A stretch of DNA of 64,000 bases from CAXXFQ01 sp963674475. Lineage in GTDB: Bacteria > Planctomycetota > Planctomycetia > Pirellulales > Thermoguttaceae. The position numbers and the translations under genes were made by a program. Positions 45,201-54,214 of the stretch are shown one piece after another; within the stretch, counting starts at the first letter, position 1, and every line of letters begins with the position of its first letter. The stretch spans positions 744,001 through 808,000 of the forward strand of contig CAXXFQ010000033.1 in NCBI GenBank assembly GCA_963674475.2, read 5' to 3'. The notes beneath the pieces were generated by a model. It did no database searches, was not told the DNA's origin, and worked only from the letters and a program-made list of their open reading frames with translations.

Positions 45201-45531
45201 GACGTTGTTCGGGCGTTCCGCGCGAGCCACCGGGATGGAAAACGAGCGCGTCAACGAGCTGGCCTCGTCGCAGTGGCTGTATATGCTGAATTCGGCCACG
45301 ATGCAGGGCAAACTGCAAAACGGACCGAAGCTCAGAGCGATGGTCTCCGGCGGCGGCACGAGCAAAATCGCCGAGCGGCTCTACCTGGCAATCCTCTCGC
45401 GGCTGCCGACGGACGCGGATATCCAGGCCGCGGAGGCGCACGCGAAGGCCAAGGTGGCAAAAGGCCGTGACGTCTGGATCGATTTGGCTTGGGCGTTGAT
45501 CAACAGCCCCGAGTTTCTTCTACGGCATTGA
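42289..45531 (+). CDS. DUF1549/DUF1553 protein with long Ala/Lys coiled coil
   Basis: Protein of 1080 aa; ATG at 42289. Signal peptide to about residue 25 (AAIAFSGPMSVAAEA). Residues 25-550 are an Ala/Lys/Glu-rich helical coil, TolA-like, with repeated KKSAD/RKKSA units. DUF1549 (PSCyt2) follows at about 560-790 (RAFLDLTGKLPSADEA), and DUF1553 (PSD1) at about 800-1080 (NRTWAWAMGRGIIHEADDIR). No PSCyt1 heme motif is present. Such proteins are exported and occur next to DUF1501 proteins in planctomycetes; polysaccharide use is suspected. The coil is unusually long and could span the periplasm or bind glycans. Confidence 0.9.
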   Translation: MKTRTIELALAVFAAIAFSGPMSVAAEADAEVKAKAAYEAAKKTAAEAEAAAVPLRAAMQKADAAYAKANKDATAKRQKANRAKELAGEPGVKELKSAEDAVPAAVKTLEDATKAKPLADKALTEAKAAAEPLQKAYAAAEKAAKEAEAKAKAASDAANKPANEAKRAEAQAAAVRRGARAAGAALARARQGEEKLRKQVEAAAKKLAEAKKRKESADAASAEEAEDKVFQAEDEKELLDAALAAVRKQVAAAVKASQAAEQAASTAEKSAQDKKKAAAEAAARRKASAAAEAAVAQARKARKQAQAQAAAATKGLTEVQNRKKSADAALEKAKKQLTEVGDPKDDTAKAAHVKATRAKAEQGVKAAEAAAANAAKELAASEAKKKSADGALADAKKRLAGAQAAAKAAQEAAGGLLELDAAAKAAASDAAAKRKEANTAKTALTPKQKALEQATIKARSAADALQRAEARKKSAETGLANLKKQIAAAKQTHVADEEAAKQAEAAAAPLKVEAQKARDAYSAARKVADEKQALVQQAKGQLYRLIAAGRIAKLMESPDPPKPANRIDEIVFAKLKTLGVKPALCSDAVFIRRAFLDLTGKLPSADEAKAFIQSKDPKKRVALIDRLLEDPDHFDYWAMKWSDILRIKAEFPVKVWPNAAQAYHRWVWESIAQNKPYDRFVRELLTSSGSNFRVGPVNFYRAIQNKTPEGIAAAVGLAFMGTRTHVWPEDRRAGMAAFFSQVGYKPTSEWKEEIIFWDPLKSTAVPGSIAPGIPDVAKGVTATNQIPQTLAKPIAPNGPLAAVFPDGAKTSVPPDRDPREAFADWLIRPENPYFAKAIVNRTWAWAMGRGIIHEADDIREDNPPSNPELLAYLEKELASNGHDLKHLKRLIFTSTVYQFSSLPKSDKPEAAANFASYRLRRVEAEVLNDMVNEITGSTDLYTSAVPEPFTYIPKDMVAVEVADGSISSPFLTLFGRSARATGMENERVNELASSQWLYMLNSATMQGKLQNGPKLRAMVSGGGTSKIAERLYLAILSRLPTDADIQAAEAHAKAKVAKGRDVWIDLAWALINSPEFLLRH

Positions 45532-45614
45532 CGGCATACAAATTGCTTGTACGACTCGAAACACTTGGTTTCCTGACATGACGGTCGAAATGAAAGCAGA
45601 AAAGGACTGAACTC

Positions 45615-47039
45615 ATGAGTATGAACCAGAATGCGGGCAACGGGAATGCGCACAAGAACCGCGTCTCTCGACGCGAGGCGATCCGTCGCGGCGCGCTGGG
45701 GGCGGCCGGTGCGGTCGCGGCCGGCAGTTTGCCTTCATGTGTCTTCGCGGCCGACGCGAAGACGGTGGACGCCAAGACCGCTGAGTTGAAGGCCGCCCGC
45801 GACGCCGCGGCCAAGGCCAAGGCCGAAAAGAAGGGCAAGATCAAATCGGTCATTCAAATCTTCCTTTGGGGCGGGATGTCGCACAACGACGCCTGGGACC
45901 CGAAGCCGGGCACCGGTTACAACTACCTGGGTCAATTCGACAAGTTCATTCCGACCAACGTGAAGGGAATTCAACTCGGCGCACTGTTCCCGTACCTGGC
46001 GAAACAGGCCGACAAGTATTCTCTGATCCGCAGCATGACCCACGGTATCAACGGCCACGAAACGGCCGCCTACCTCATGCAGACGGGCCACAAGCCGGGC
46101 GGGCGGCTGGCCTACCCCAGCGTCGGCGCTATCTTCACCTACTTCAAGAAGCAGCAGTACAAAGGGCTCCTTCCGCCGTATATCGTCATGCTCAAAGCGG
46201 CGGGACGATTCTCCGAGGAGGGGTTTCTCGGCCCCGCGTACAAGCCGTTTGCCACCGGCGGGAATCCGAACGCGGACCGGTTCGAGGTCCAGGGAATCGT
46301 CAACAAGGGAATCGACGACCAGCGACAGAGGGCGCGCCGCGAGTTGGTCGATAAGATCAATCTCTTAGGTTACGGCCTGGCCGACGTCCCGGAGATGGCC
46401 GAAGCCGAGGCGGCCAAACAGAAGGCCTACGGGTTGATTCTCGGCAGCGGAAAGGAAGTATTCAACCTCAACAACGAACCGGCGGCAATTCGGGATCGCT
46501 ACGGCCGGAATACGTTCGGGCAAGAGTGCCTGGCGGCCCGACGAATGGTCCAAGCCGGCGTACCGTACGTGACGATCAGTTTTCCCGGTGGATGGGACAC
46601 CCACGCGAACCACTTCCCGACGATGAAGCGACAGTGCCCTCAGTTAGACCAAGGCCTGGCGACACTCCTTGCGGATCTGAGCGAAAAAGGGCTGCTCGAC
46701 AGCACCCTCGTGTGGTGTACCGGTGAGTTCGGTAGAACGCCCAAGATTTCCTGGGAACCGCCCTGGAACGGCGGCCGGCATCATTTCGGGTCCGTCTTTA
46801 CGGTCCTGGTCGCAGGCGGCGGTTTCAAGGGGGGACGCATCCTCGGCGCGTCGGATGAGAAAGGTGAAAAAGTCAAGGAGCGGCCGGTCTACCCGGCGGA
46901 CCTGCTGGGGACGTTCTACCTTCTGGCCGGAATCGACGCGAATGCCAAACTGCCGCACCCCTTGGGATTTGACGCCCGCGTCCTGGATGCGGAGAAGGAA
47001 GGGATGAGGTCGGCGGGGCTTCTGGAAGAAATCATGTGA
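45615..47039 (+). CDS. Tat-exported DUF1501 protein
   Basis: Protein of 474 aa with the twin-arginine signal NRVSRREAIRRGALGAAGAV. The rest is the DUF1501 domain, of the alkaline-phosphatase/sulfatase superfamily: IQIFLWGGMSHNDAWDPKP, MTHGINGHETAAYLMQTG, FPGGWDTHANHF and WCTGEFGRTPKISW with GRHHF. These His/Asp positions would bind metal. The partner DUF1549/DUF1553 gene ends 83 bases upstream, a typical planctomycete pair. An insertion DAAAKAKAEKK after the signal echoes the Ala/Lys coil of the partner. Confidence 0.9.
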   Translation: MSMNQNAGNGNAHKNRVSRREAIRRGALGAAGAVAAGSLPSCVFAADAKTVDAKTAELKAARDAAAKAKAEKKGKIKSVIQIFLWGGMSHNDAWDPKPGTGYNYLGQFDKFIPTNVKGIQLGALFPYLAKQADKYSLIRSMTHGINGHETAAYLMQTGHKPGGRLAYPSVGAIFTYFKKQQYKGLLPPYIVMLKAAGRFSEEGFLGPAYKPFATGGNPNADRFEVQGIVNKGIDDQRQRARRELVDKINLLGYGLADVPEMAEAEAAKQKAYGLILGSGKEVFNLNNEPAAIRDRYGRNTFGQECLAARRMVQAGVPYVTISFPGGWDTHANHFPTMKRQCPQLDQGLATLLADLSEKGLLDSTLVWCTGEFGRTPKISWEPPWNGGRHHFGSVFTVLVAGGGFKGGRILGASDEKGEKVKERPVYPADLLGTFYLLAGIDANAKLPHPLGFDARVLDAEKEGMRSAGLLEEIM

Positions 47040-47103
47040 GCGTCGCAGAGTGGTTGCGATTGTTTTGGCGGATGCCCAAAGGCGTACTGAACTGAGAAAG
47101 AGA

Positions 47104-49434
47104 ATGAGCAGCAGCAAGAGTCTTCCGATTTTCGCCCTGGCGGTGATTATGGCCTCGGCCTCCTCGGCCGTGGCGCAGCGGCAGTATATCGGCTACGTCT
47201 ATCCCGCCGGCGGACAACAAGGGGACACGTTCGCCATTCGGTTGGGCGGCCAGGCCCTCAGGAACGTGTCCGACGTGGTGGTGACGGGAGAAGGAGTCTC
47301 CGTCCGGCTGGTTGACTACTACCGGGTCATGAACAACCAGGAACTGGGCTTGCTGAGAAAGCAACTGCGGGAATTGAAGAAGAAGGACGCGAAGGTCGGC
47401 GACATGATGGTCGCCAAAATGGCCTTCTACGAATTTCCTCAGAGCGTCAAGCCGCCGGAAGTGGAGGGGATTGTCTGCCCAACGTGCGGCCTTCTCAATC
47501 CGCCTTTTGCGACCGTCTGTAGCAGTTGTAACGCAAAACTGGAGAAGCCGAAGGACGCGAAAGCGGGCAAAAAGAAGGGAAAAAAGGGGAAGAAGGACGC
47601 CCCTAAATCGCAGGAGGAGATAGCCAAGGAGAAGCTGATCGAACGGATCGAACGGATATTCGCGGAGGATGAACGCACCCCGGCGGTCCGTGCCCACTGC
47701 GAACTCGTCTTCGCCGAAGTGACCGTCGCCCCCGATGCGAAACCGGGCAGGCGGGAAATCCGGGTGATTACGAAGAGCGGTATCTCGAATGCGCTCCCCT
47801 TCTACGTGGGTCAGGTCCCCGAGGTCGCCCGAAAGCCGATGAAGACCGGTAAGAAGCAAGTGCTTGGGAAGGAAAGCCTCGCGCAGCGCAAACGGCCCCC
47901 GGAAGAAGACGAGGTCCGCATCACGCTGCCATGCACAATGAACGGCCAGATCGCCGCCGGCGAAGTGAACCGGTACCGCTTTCCCGCCAAGAAGAGACAG
48001 CGTCTGGTGATTTCCGCCAAGGCTCGGGATTTGGTGCCCTACGTGGCCGACGGCGTGCCCGGTTGGTTTCAGGCCGTATTGCGGCTCCGTGATGCCAAGG
48101 GCAATGAATTGGCCTATAACGACGATTTCTTCTTCCATCCCGATCCGGTGCTCTACTATGAGGTTCCCAAGGACGGCGAATACGTCCTCAGTATCAATGA
48201 GGCCCTTATACCGCGGCCGCGAGAGCTTTACCTACCGGATCACGATCGGTGAGCTGCCCTTTGTAACGAGCATCTTCCCGCTGGGCGCCCGCGTGGGCGA
48301 GCCGGTCAAGATTGAAACGAACGGCTGGAATCTCGAAAAGACCACGCTCGCGCCGCCCCCCAAAGATGCAAAACCGGGACGTTACCTCATTGCCGCTACC
48401 AACGGGACACGCGTTTCCAACTACGTGCCGTTCGCGCTCGATACGCTGCCGGAGTGCTTGGAGAAGGAATCCAGCAAGGAATCCACCAAGGATTCCAACG
48501 ACGATCCGTCCCACGCTCAGAAAGTAATCCTTCCGGTCATCGTCAACGGCCGGGCGGACCGTCCCGGGGACTGGGACGTCTTCGAAGTGGACGGCAAAGG
48601 GGGCGAAACGATCGTCGCGGAAGTCCACGCGCGGCGGCTCGGTTCGCCTTACGATTCCTTCGTCAAGGTCACCGACGCGAAAGGTAATATTATCGCCCTG
48701 AACGACGATCATTACGACGCGGCGTCGGGACTTGAACACCGACCATGCCGATTCCTACGTTATGGCGAAGCTTCCCGCCGACGGGAAGTACTACGTTCAC
48801 ATTGGCGATACCCGTCGACACGCCGGCAAGGCCTACGCCTACCGCCTGCGAATCAGCCGCCCTCGGCCCGATTTTGAGTTGCGAGTCGTTCCGTCCAGGA
48901 TTATTCTGCGGAGCAAGAACTCCACCGCCGTCACCGTCTACGTTATTCGTAAGGACGGATTCGACGGTCCGATCAAACTGAACTTCAAGGGCCTGCCGGA
49001 GGGGCTCGCCTCGTCCGGTGCCACGATACCCGCGAAGAAGGAGACGGCGGGGCTGGCGGTAAAAACTACCCTGGTGGAAATGGAGAAACCCGTGAACGTC
49101 ACCGTCGTCGGGACCGCGAAAGCCGGCGACCGACAGATCGTCCACGACGCCGTTCCGGCGGAGGACCGAATGCAGGCGTTCCTCTGGCGCCACCTGTTGC
49201 CGGCGGATGATCTGCCGCTCCTGGTCTACAATCCGTCGTACAAGCCGCCGGCCGATCGTATCCGCCCGCCGATCAAGGACGAGGACCGGCCGAAAGAACG
49301 TCAAAGGGACGCTAACGAAGTCGTCGGTCGACTGGTACCTACGGCAGATCGAACAACTCTATCAAGATTGGCTGTTCACGGACGAATTCGCGAACCGCGA
49401 GATCGCGGGGATTGAATCGCGGTTAATCCAATGA
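47104..49434 (+). pseudogene. Exported PPC-domain protein, three frameshifts
   Basis: Third gene of the DUF1549-DUF1501 set. ATG at 47104; signal peptide MSSSKSLPIFALAVIMASAS. The product has a zinc ribbon (CPTCG and CSSCN, about residues 124-145), a Lys-rich hinge and pre-peptidase C-terminal (PPC) beta domains. The frame changes at about 48205 (CCC run), 48732 and 49320; joining the three frames gives one continuous homologous protein ending IEQLYQDWLFTDEFANREIAG. The gene is a pseudogene or the sequence has indel errors. Confidence 0.75.
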
Positions 49435-49444
49435 ACCGCACCGC

Positions 49445-50410
49445 CTATCTCGCCGCTTCCGCCACGCCCGCGTTTTGACGTTCCGAGAGGAGCCGGTCGA
49501 TTTCGCGCGATAGGGCCCGCCAGCCGGCGTCAATTCGCCTGCAGTCGGCATCGCCCAGCACGGGCGCCGGCGCCCGCATCTTGAGCGTAATCGGGAATCC
49601 CGCCAGGCGGAGCAGGTATTTCACGCCTAGGGGCCGCCCCGGCATCCGGAGGGACTCGGCGAGGCACAATGCGTCGTACATTGCTTGAACGTCCTCTCCG
49701 TCGCGAAGACGATTCCAGAGCGTGGCGGCCAGACGGGGAACCACATTGGCCACAACATTGATGCTCCCGTCGGCTCCCGCGCGGCCGGCCTTTACGAGCA
49801 GGCCCGCATCGGCCTGCAGAATTGCCAGTGGGGAATCTCTCGTGGCCTCCACCTTTGCCGCGATCGTTTCCAATCGGCAACTCGTCTCCTTGAAGAGGTG
49901 AAATCTGCCGGTTCGAGCCAGACGTTCGACCAGAGGAAGCGGGAGCAGCCGCTTCTTCGGAATCGGGCATTCGTAAAGCCCCAAGCGACCGTCGACCGCC
50001 TCGGCGAATTCGAGGAAATAGCCGCCCATCGCCTCGTCCGATTCACTAAAGGCGGGCGGCGTCAATACGACCGCGTCGGCGCCCCGCTGGAACATCTCGC
50101 GCGCCGTCGCCAGGTCGGCCTGAAAACTCTCCCCCTGGCTGATTGAAGCGGCCACCGGCAAGCGACCGGCGGATGTGTCAACCGTCGCGTCGATCAAGGC
50201 GAACCGTTCGGACGCGGTTAGCGCATGCATTTCGCTCGAAAGACAGACGGCAAACAGCCCGCCGACGCCTTGCGTCGCGTACCATTCGATCAGTTCGCGG
50301 TAGCAACCAAAATCGATGTTTCCACGTTCATCGAAAGGGGTGACCAGGGCGGGCCAGATTCCGGAATAACTCTTCTTCGACGCGGTAGTCAATCGATGTA
50401 GTCCTCTCAT
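49445..50410 (-). CDS. DHDPS/N-acetylneuraminate-lyase family aldolase (module 1)
   Basis: Protein of 321 aa, a TIM-barrel class I aldolase. The Schiff-base Lys lies in HLFKETSC and the Tyr in LYECPIPKKR. The substrate loop that reads GTTGE in DapA and GSTGE in NanA is CLSSE here, so neither activity can be assigned. It probably splits a 2-keto-3-deoxy sugar acid into pyruvate and an aldehyde. It is the last gene after the PfkB kinase and sialidase-like genes, separated from the kinase by a hairpin. A paralog is at 57012. Confidence 0.85.
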   Translation of the reverse strand: MRGLHRLTTASKKSYSGIWPALVTPFDERGNIDFGCYRELIEWYATQGVGGLFAVCLSSEMHALTASERFALIDATVDTSAGRLPVAASISQGESFQADLATAREMFQRGADAVVLTPPAFSESDEAMGGYFLEFAEAVDGRLGLYECPIPKKRLLPLPLVERLARTGRFHLFKETSCRLETIAAKVEATRDSPLAILQADAGLLVKAGRAGADGSINVVANVVPRLAATLWNRLRDGEDVQAMYDALCLAESLRMPGRPLGVKYLLRLAGFPITLKMRAPAPVLGDADCRRIDAGWRALSREIDRLLSERQNAGVAEAAR

Positions 50411-50415
50411 ATCTC

Positions 50416-50446
50416 AAAAGGCCGCCGCCGCGGGAGATCGGCGGCC
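50416..50446 (-). terminator. Hairpin between pfkB-like and aldolase genes
   Basis: GGCCGCCG/CGGCGGCC, 8 bp with an 11-nt loop, then TTTTG on the minus strand. It could be an attenuator or a terminator within the operon. Confidence 0.5.
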
Positions 50447-50458
50447 GGAAAATCGTCG

Positions 50459-51412
50459 TCAGTGCTTGGGGAGTGTCTCTTGGGTAGGCATGCCGGTTCT
50501 CGCGCCGGCGGCGCGACAGGCGGCGGCACCGCACGCGGCCGCCGTCGCGACGGCCTTGTGTATCGTCGCGCCTCGGGCCAGTTCGAAAAGAAGGCCGCCG
50601 TGAAAGGCGTCGCCCGCGCCGACCGTATCGACCGCTTCGACCGGAATCGGCGGATGGTGGCGGACGTCGCCCGCCTTTTCGCAATAATACGCTCCCTCGG
50701 CGCCCGCCGTGACGACGACCGCCGCGTCGAACTCGCCTGCCAGGAAGGCCGCCTGCTCTCGCGGGGCGGCCGGGCCGAACAGCGTCTTGATTGCCGTTGC
50801 GTTGGGTGCCAGCAGATCAGCCGCGGCAAACAGTTTTTCGATTTCGTCGCGCGAGGCGATCTCCTGGGCAAGCGGATCGAGATCGACGTCGACCGCGACG
50901 CGGGCGCCGCGCCGAAAGGCACCCCTTGCCAGGTCCAGGACCGCGGAAATCGGAATTTCGCCCACTTCGACCAGGAGCCAATCGTCCGGATTCATCGCTT
51001 CCAGCCAACCCTGGCAGTCTTCCGCTTGGACTTCCGCGAGGCTGTTCGGAAGAAGGTACCCGCCTACACGGCGCCGGTTCGAGCCCGCATAGACTGCCAC
51101 ATTGAAGGGAGAACAGTGGTGCGGGTCACGATGAACCAGATTGCAGTCGACGCCTTCGGCGGCCAGGTCGGAGAGAATCCGATCGCCGATCCAGTCCGTT
51201 CCGAGCTTCCCCAGCCACGAGGCCTTGCCGCCGAGTCGGGCGATCTGGACGAGGCAGTTCGCCGCTGAGCCGCCGCCCAGAACGTCAGTCTCCCGGGAGA
51301 GCAGCTTTTCCGTATAGTCCGCTCCCAGGTCGGCCGTGCGAATGCGAAAATCGATCGCGGCGCTGCCGAAGCCGTAGACGGTTGCCGGAGATGCGTCCAT
51401 GGAATGAGGCAT
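50459..51412 (-). CDS. PfkB-family carbohydrate kinase
   Basis: Protein of 317 aa from the ATG at 51412 (TTG at 51418 and ATG at 51400 are alternatives). Ribokinase fold: the N-terminal GGGSAANCLVQIARLGGKAS with the GG sugar loop, and the C-terminal signature VDTVGAGDAFHGGLL with catalytic Asp. It phosphorylates a sugar or keto-sugar acid. Position between the sialidase-like and aldolase genes suggests it acts on their product, for example a KDG-like acid or a hexosamine. Confidence 0.9.
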   Translation of the reverse strand: MPHSMDASPATVYGFGSAAIDFRIRTADLGADYTEKLLSRETDVLGGGSAANCLVQIARLGGKASWLGKLGTDWIGDRILSDLAAEGVDCNLVHRDPHHCSPFNVAVYAGSNRRRVGGYLLPNSLAEVQAEDCQGWLEAMNPDDWLLVEVGEIPISAVLDLARGAFRRGARVAVDVDLDPLAQEIASRDEIEKLFAAADLLAPNATAIKTLFGPAAPREQAAFLAGEFDAAVVVTAGAEGAYYCEKAGDVRHHPPIPVEAVDTVGAGDAFHGGLLFELARGATIHKAVATAAACGAAACRAAGARTGMPTQETLPKH

Positions 51413-51414
51413 GT

Positions 51415-52752
51415 TCAATACACTAACCGGCGGAAGTTTGCGATTCGGTGGAAGGTGATGACGTTCCCGTTATGGGCACAGACGGCCTTCTCATTTCCGG
51501 AACGGGAGAGGACGATCAGGTCGTCTCCGTCGATCTCCATGCTCGCGTAGTGCCGCGACTGACGCGGCGTCTTCCCAACGGCCACCATGCCGGCGAAGCA
51601 CCAGTCGACGAGGTTTTTCGAAAAGTGCAATTGGAGGCGATGCCGTTCGTTGTTCGGGAGGCCGAACCGCTCGGGCGGCAATCGCTCGGCTCTGGTCATG
51701 CTATCGGTCGCCTGGCTACTGAGCAGCCAGTAGAGCTTTGTTTTCTCGTCGTAGACGATATGGAACCGCATTTGACCACCGGGCATCGGCAGGAAGAGTT
51801 GCTTCTTTCCGGCGGGGGTTTTCTCAAGCATGGTTTCCATCGACCCGTCGTTCTTTTGGACCACCTTTGCCATGGCGGCGTAGCCCGTCCCGCCGGTATG
51901 GGCACGCATGAAGAGGTGAAACGTCTTTCCGTCAGGGTCGTACCAGTAATGGTCCGGGTCGTGGACCTGGACCACGTTGGTCTCCAGCCATCCGACCGGC
52001 GCGTTGCCGCGTCCCGGCGCGACGGCGCCGACCTTGAAGAACGGGACGCCGAAGTAATCGAGCACCGCGTCGTCTGCCGCTTCATAAAACGGCAGTTCCG
52101 AAGCGAACGTCCAGTTCTCCCTTTTCGTCAGATCGGCATCCAGGCGTCCGCGCATCAGGACCGGGATAATTCCGGCCGCCCAGGGTTTCCCCTTCTTGCC
52201 GCTGTAGCGTTCCATCACGAGGTAGACGCAGCAGTTTGCATAGATGACGCTGCACGCCGACTGATGCCAGCGCCCGCCCTCGGTGAGGAAAGCCGGGTCG
52301 GTCCACGTTTTACCCCAATCGTCCGAACGCATGATGACCAGGTCGTGTGCCTGGCCGAGGACATAGAGGCTCTTGCCGGCAACGAAGGGGCGTGCATGCA
52401 ATGCGCCGTAGTCTTTGCGATGCGTCCATGTCTTCCCGCCGTCGTCGGAGGTGAATACCTTGCCCTGCCAATGGGCTTTCGATGGGGTCCGAACGAATTT
52501 GGGGCCGGGCAACTTCGGAACGCCGCCACCGCCGAGGTCCAGCGTGGCGACGAGACGCCCGCCGGGACAGACGGCCAGGCCCGGCGTGTAGCAGAAGATG
52601 TTCTTCGGGTTCGGGGATTCGTAAACGACGACGTAGTCGTCCGCGAGGGGGCGGACGGGACTCTGGGCGTACAGCGGCGCGACGAGCAGGAATAGGAGTG
52701 CTATCCCGGCAAGTTTGCGGATCGGCGTCGTGTGTCGGTGTCGTGTTGTCAT
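51415..52752 (-). CDS. Exported sialidase-fold protein (BNR/Asp-box)
   Basis: Protein of 445 aa. Signal peptide to about residue 30 (LAGIALLFLLVAPLYAQS). A six-bladed sialidase propeller with Asp-boxes SDDGGKTWTH and SDDWGKTWTD. A clear Arg triad cannot be proved by eye, so exo-sialidase activity is not certain; related planctomycete proteins are often just called sialidase family. The stop codon overlaps the start region of the kinase gene. A fragment of a relative is at 62125. Confidence 0.85.
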   Translation of the reverse strand: MTTRHRHTTPIRKLAGIALLFLLVAPLYAQSPVRPLADDYVVVYESPNPKNIFCYTPGLAVCPGGRLVATLDLGGGGVPKLPGPKFVRTPSKAHWQGKVFTSDDGGKTWTHRKDYGALHARPFVAGKSLYVLGQAHDLVIMRSDDWGKTWTDPAFLTEGGRWHQSACSVIYANCCVYLVMERYSGKKGKPWAAGIIPVLMRGRLDADLTKRENWTFASELPFYEAADDAVLDYFGVPFFKVGAVAPGRGNAPVGWLETNVVQVHDPDHYWYDPDGKTFHLFMRAHTGGTGYAAMAKVVQKNDGSMETMLEKTPAGKKQLFLPMPGGQMRFHIVYDEKTKLYWLLSSQATDSMTRAERLPPERFGLPNNERHRLQLHFSKNLVDWCFAGMVAVGKTPRQSRHYASMEIDGDDLIVLSRSGNEKAVCAHNGNVITFHRIANFRRLVY

Positions 52753-52776
52753 GCGTGTGCCGGATCGCGGTCCGGC

Positions 52777-53205
52777 CTACTGAAGGTCAACGGTGACGGG
52801 GTCGGTTCGATTCGGCTCAATTGTTACGGTAACCCCGGACGTCTCGAAGGAATTGTACTTCTTCGGGATATACGACGGGGCGTTCGCCAATTGGGAGAAG
52901 TCCTTCTTCGCCGCCTCGGACAGTCTCAACGCGACGACTTGAACCGCATGCTCCCCGGCAACGAGTTCGACCTCGAATTTACCGTCCGGCCCGATGTCGG
53001 CGGACGCCGCCGGGCCTTGCGCCGGGCGTAGCATAATCACGCCGGTGGGTAACGGGGTTCCGCGGTACGAGACCGTGCCGGTAACCGGGTAGGTCGTCGG
53101 ACCGGAAGGTCCGCAACCGGCACAAAGTGCCGCCAACGCGACCAGCAACAGGTGGAATTGCGCCGCACGCCGTCCCTCTAACAAGGATAAATGTCGCACG
53201 TTCAT
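52777..53205 (-). CDS. Small lipoprotein, transthyretin-like fold
   Basis: Protein of 142 aa. A hydrophobic leader ends in lipobox LCAGC. The mature part (YPVTGTVSYRGTPLPTGVIML and DGKFEVELVAGEHAVQV) is a carboxypeptidase-regulatory-like beta sandwich common in planctomycetes. Its ATG overlaps the stop of the DUF1559 gene, so both are translated together. Envelope protein of unknown role. Confidence 0.8.
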   Translation of the reverse strand: MNVRHLSLLEGRRAAQFHLLLVALAALCAGCGPSGPTTYPVTGTVSYRGTPLPTGVIMLRPAQGPAASADIGPDGKFEVELVAGEHAVQVVALRLSEAAKKDFSQLANAPSYIPKKYNSFETSGVTVTIEPNRTDPVTVDLQ

Positions 53206-54119
53206 TCGTAGTCCTTGTCCAACACGTTGCCGTCGTTGCGAATCGCCATATCCTGATAGGTATCGAAATCAATCGTCTCGTTGACGAAATGGACGCTCCC
53301 GTCGGCGAAACAGAATTGGGCTCCGCCCGGGTGGCGGCTTCCGAAATAGAGATCGTTGAAGACGCACGTGAACGGGGGGCCCTTATCGCGGAAGTAAAGC
53401 ATGCTGGAGTCTGAGTTGATCGGCCATCGCACATTCTTGGCGGAGTAGACGCAAACGTGGGACGTCGTATCTCCGTAGTGATAGGCGCCGGAAGCCCAAG
53501 CGCGAAGTTGATACGTCCGCTCACCGAAGGCCAACGTATTGGCAAGGCCGTCACTGATGTCGCGGGCCTTGACCTCGCTATTCGGATAGAAAACGCCGTC
53601 GATATAATACCGGCCGCAATGCCCTTCTTCGAAATGGGCACCACTGACGGTTTCTTCGGCGCCCATCACGCCGACGTAGTTCGAATTGACAAAACGGCCG
53701 CCGGCCGCCGTGAACAGCTCGTCGAATTCGTTCTCGCCGCTCTCGCTGGGGCACCGATAGGTGGGAATGTGTTGTTCGGCAATCTCGACGTTGGGATATT
53801 TCACCGCGGCCCGTGCAAAACTGAAATTGTCGAGCAGGGCGCCGCTCTCGATATACGGCAGCAGCACGACCAACAGGCCGCCGGGGGCGCCGATGTTCTC
53901 GTGCAGCCAATAGGCCCCGGGCGGAAAATGGCCGTGGGCCGACATGTAGTTGTGCGCCGCCAGGCCCAATTGCTTCATGTTGTTGCTGCATTGCATCCGC
54001 CGCGCCGCCTCGCGCGCCGCTTGCACGGCCGGCAGCAGCAGGGCGATCAGGATGCCGATGATGGCAATGACGACAAGAAGCTCTACCAGCGTGAAGCCCC
54101 GCTTGTGGTGACGTGTCAT
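53202..54119 (-). CDS. DUF1559 protein with prepilin-type leader
   Basis: Protein of 305 aa; ATG at 54119 with GGAGG 8 bases upstream. The leader GFTLVELLVVIAIIGILIA is a type IV prepilin cleavage/methylation signal, followed by LLPAVQAAREAARRMQC. The C-terminal part ends with HPGGAQFCFADGSVHFV, the H-X9-DG motif of planctomycete pseudopilin-like proteins. They are made in many copies per genome; role in a secretion pseudopilus or surface layer is suspected. Confidence 0.9.
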   Translation of the reverse strand: MTRHHKRGFTLVELLVVIAIIGILIALLLPAVQAAREAARRMQCSNNMKQLGLAAHNYMSAHGHFPPGAYWLHENIGAPGGLLVVLLPYIESGALLDNFSFARAAVKYPNVEIAEQHIPTYRCPSESGENEFDELFTAAGGRFVNSNYVGVMGAEETVSGAHFEEGHCGRYYIDGVFYPNSEVKARDISDGLANTLAFGERTYQLRAWASGAYHYGDTTSHVCVYSAKNVRWPINSDSSMLYFRDKGPPFTCVFNDLYFGSRHPGGAQFCFADGSVHFVNETIDFDTYQDMAIRNDGNVLDKDYE

Positions 54120-54155
54120 TGTGTGTCCTCCGTAATGGAACATCCGATGGGCAAA

Positions 54156-54183
54156 TAGCAGCCCGGTGGATCGCCCGGGCTGC
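54156..54183 (-). terminator. Hairpin after PEP-CTERM gene
   Basis: AGCAGCCCGG pairs with CCGGGCTGCT (10 bp, 8-nt loop) 32 bases after the stop codon at 54215; ATTTG follows on the minus strand. Terminator or processing site before the DUF1559 gene. Confidence 0.55.
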
Positions 54184-54214
54184 TATCGTCTCTCCTACGA
54201 CGTTGCCGCTCGGG

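Noticed and set aside
43483..45441. Long minus-strand frame opposite the DUF1549 gene
   Set aside because: Arises from the codon bias of the plus-strand gene; no ribosome site and no recognisable domain.
51415..52752. Proven exo-sialidase
   Set aside because: Asp-boxes and fold are visible, but the catalytic Arg triad, Tyr and Glu could not be assigned by eye, so only the family is claimed.
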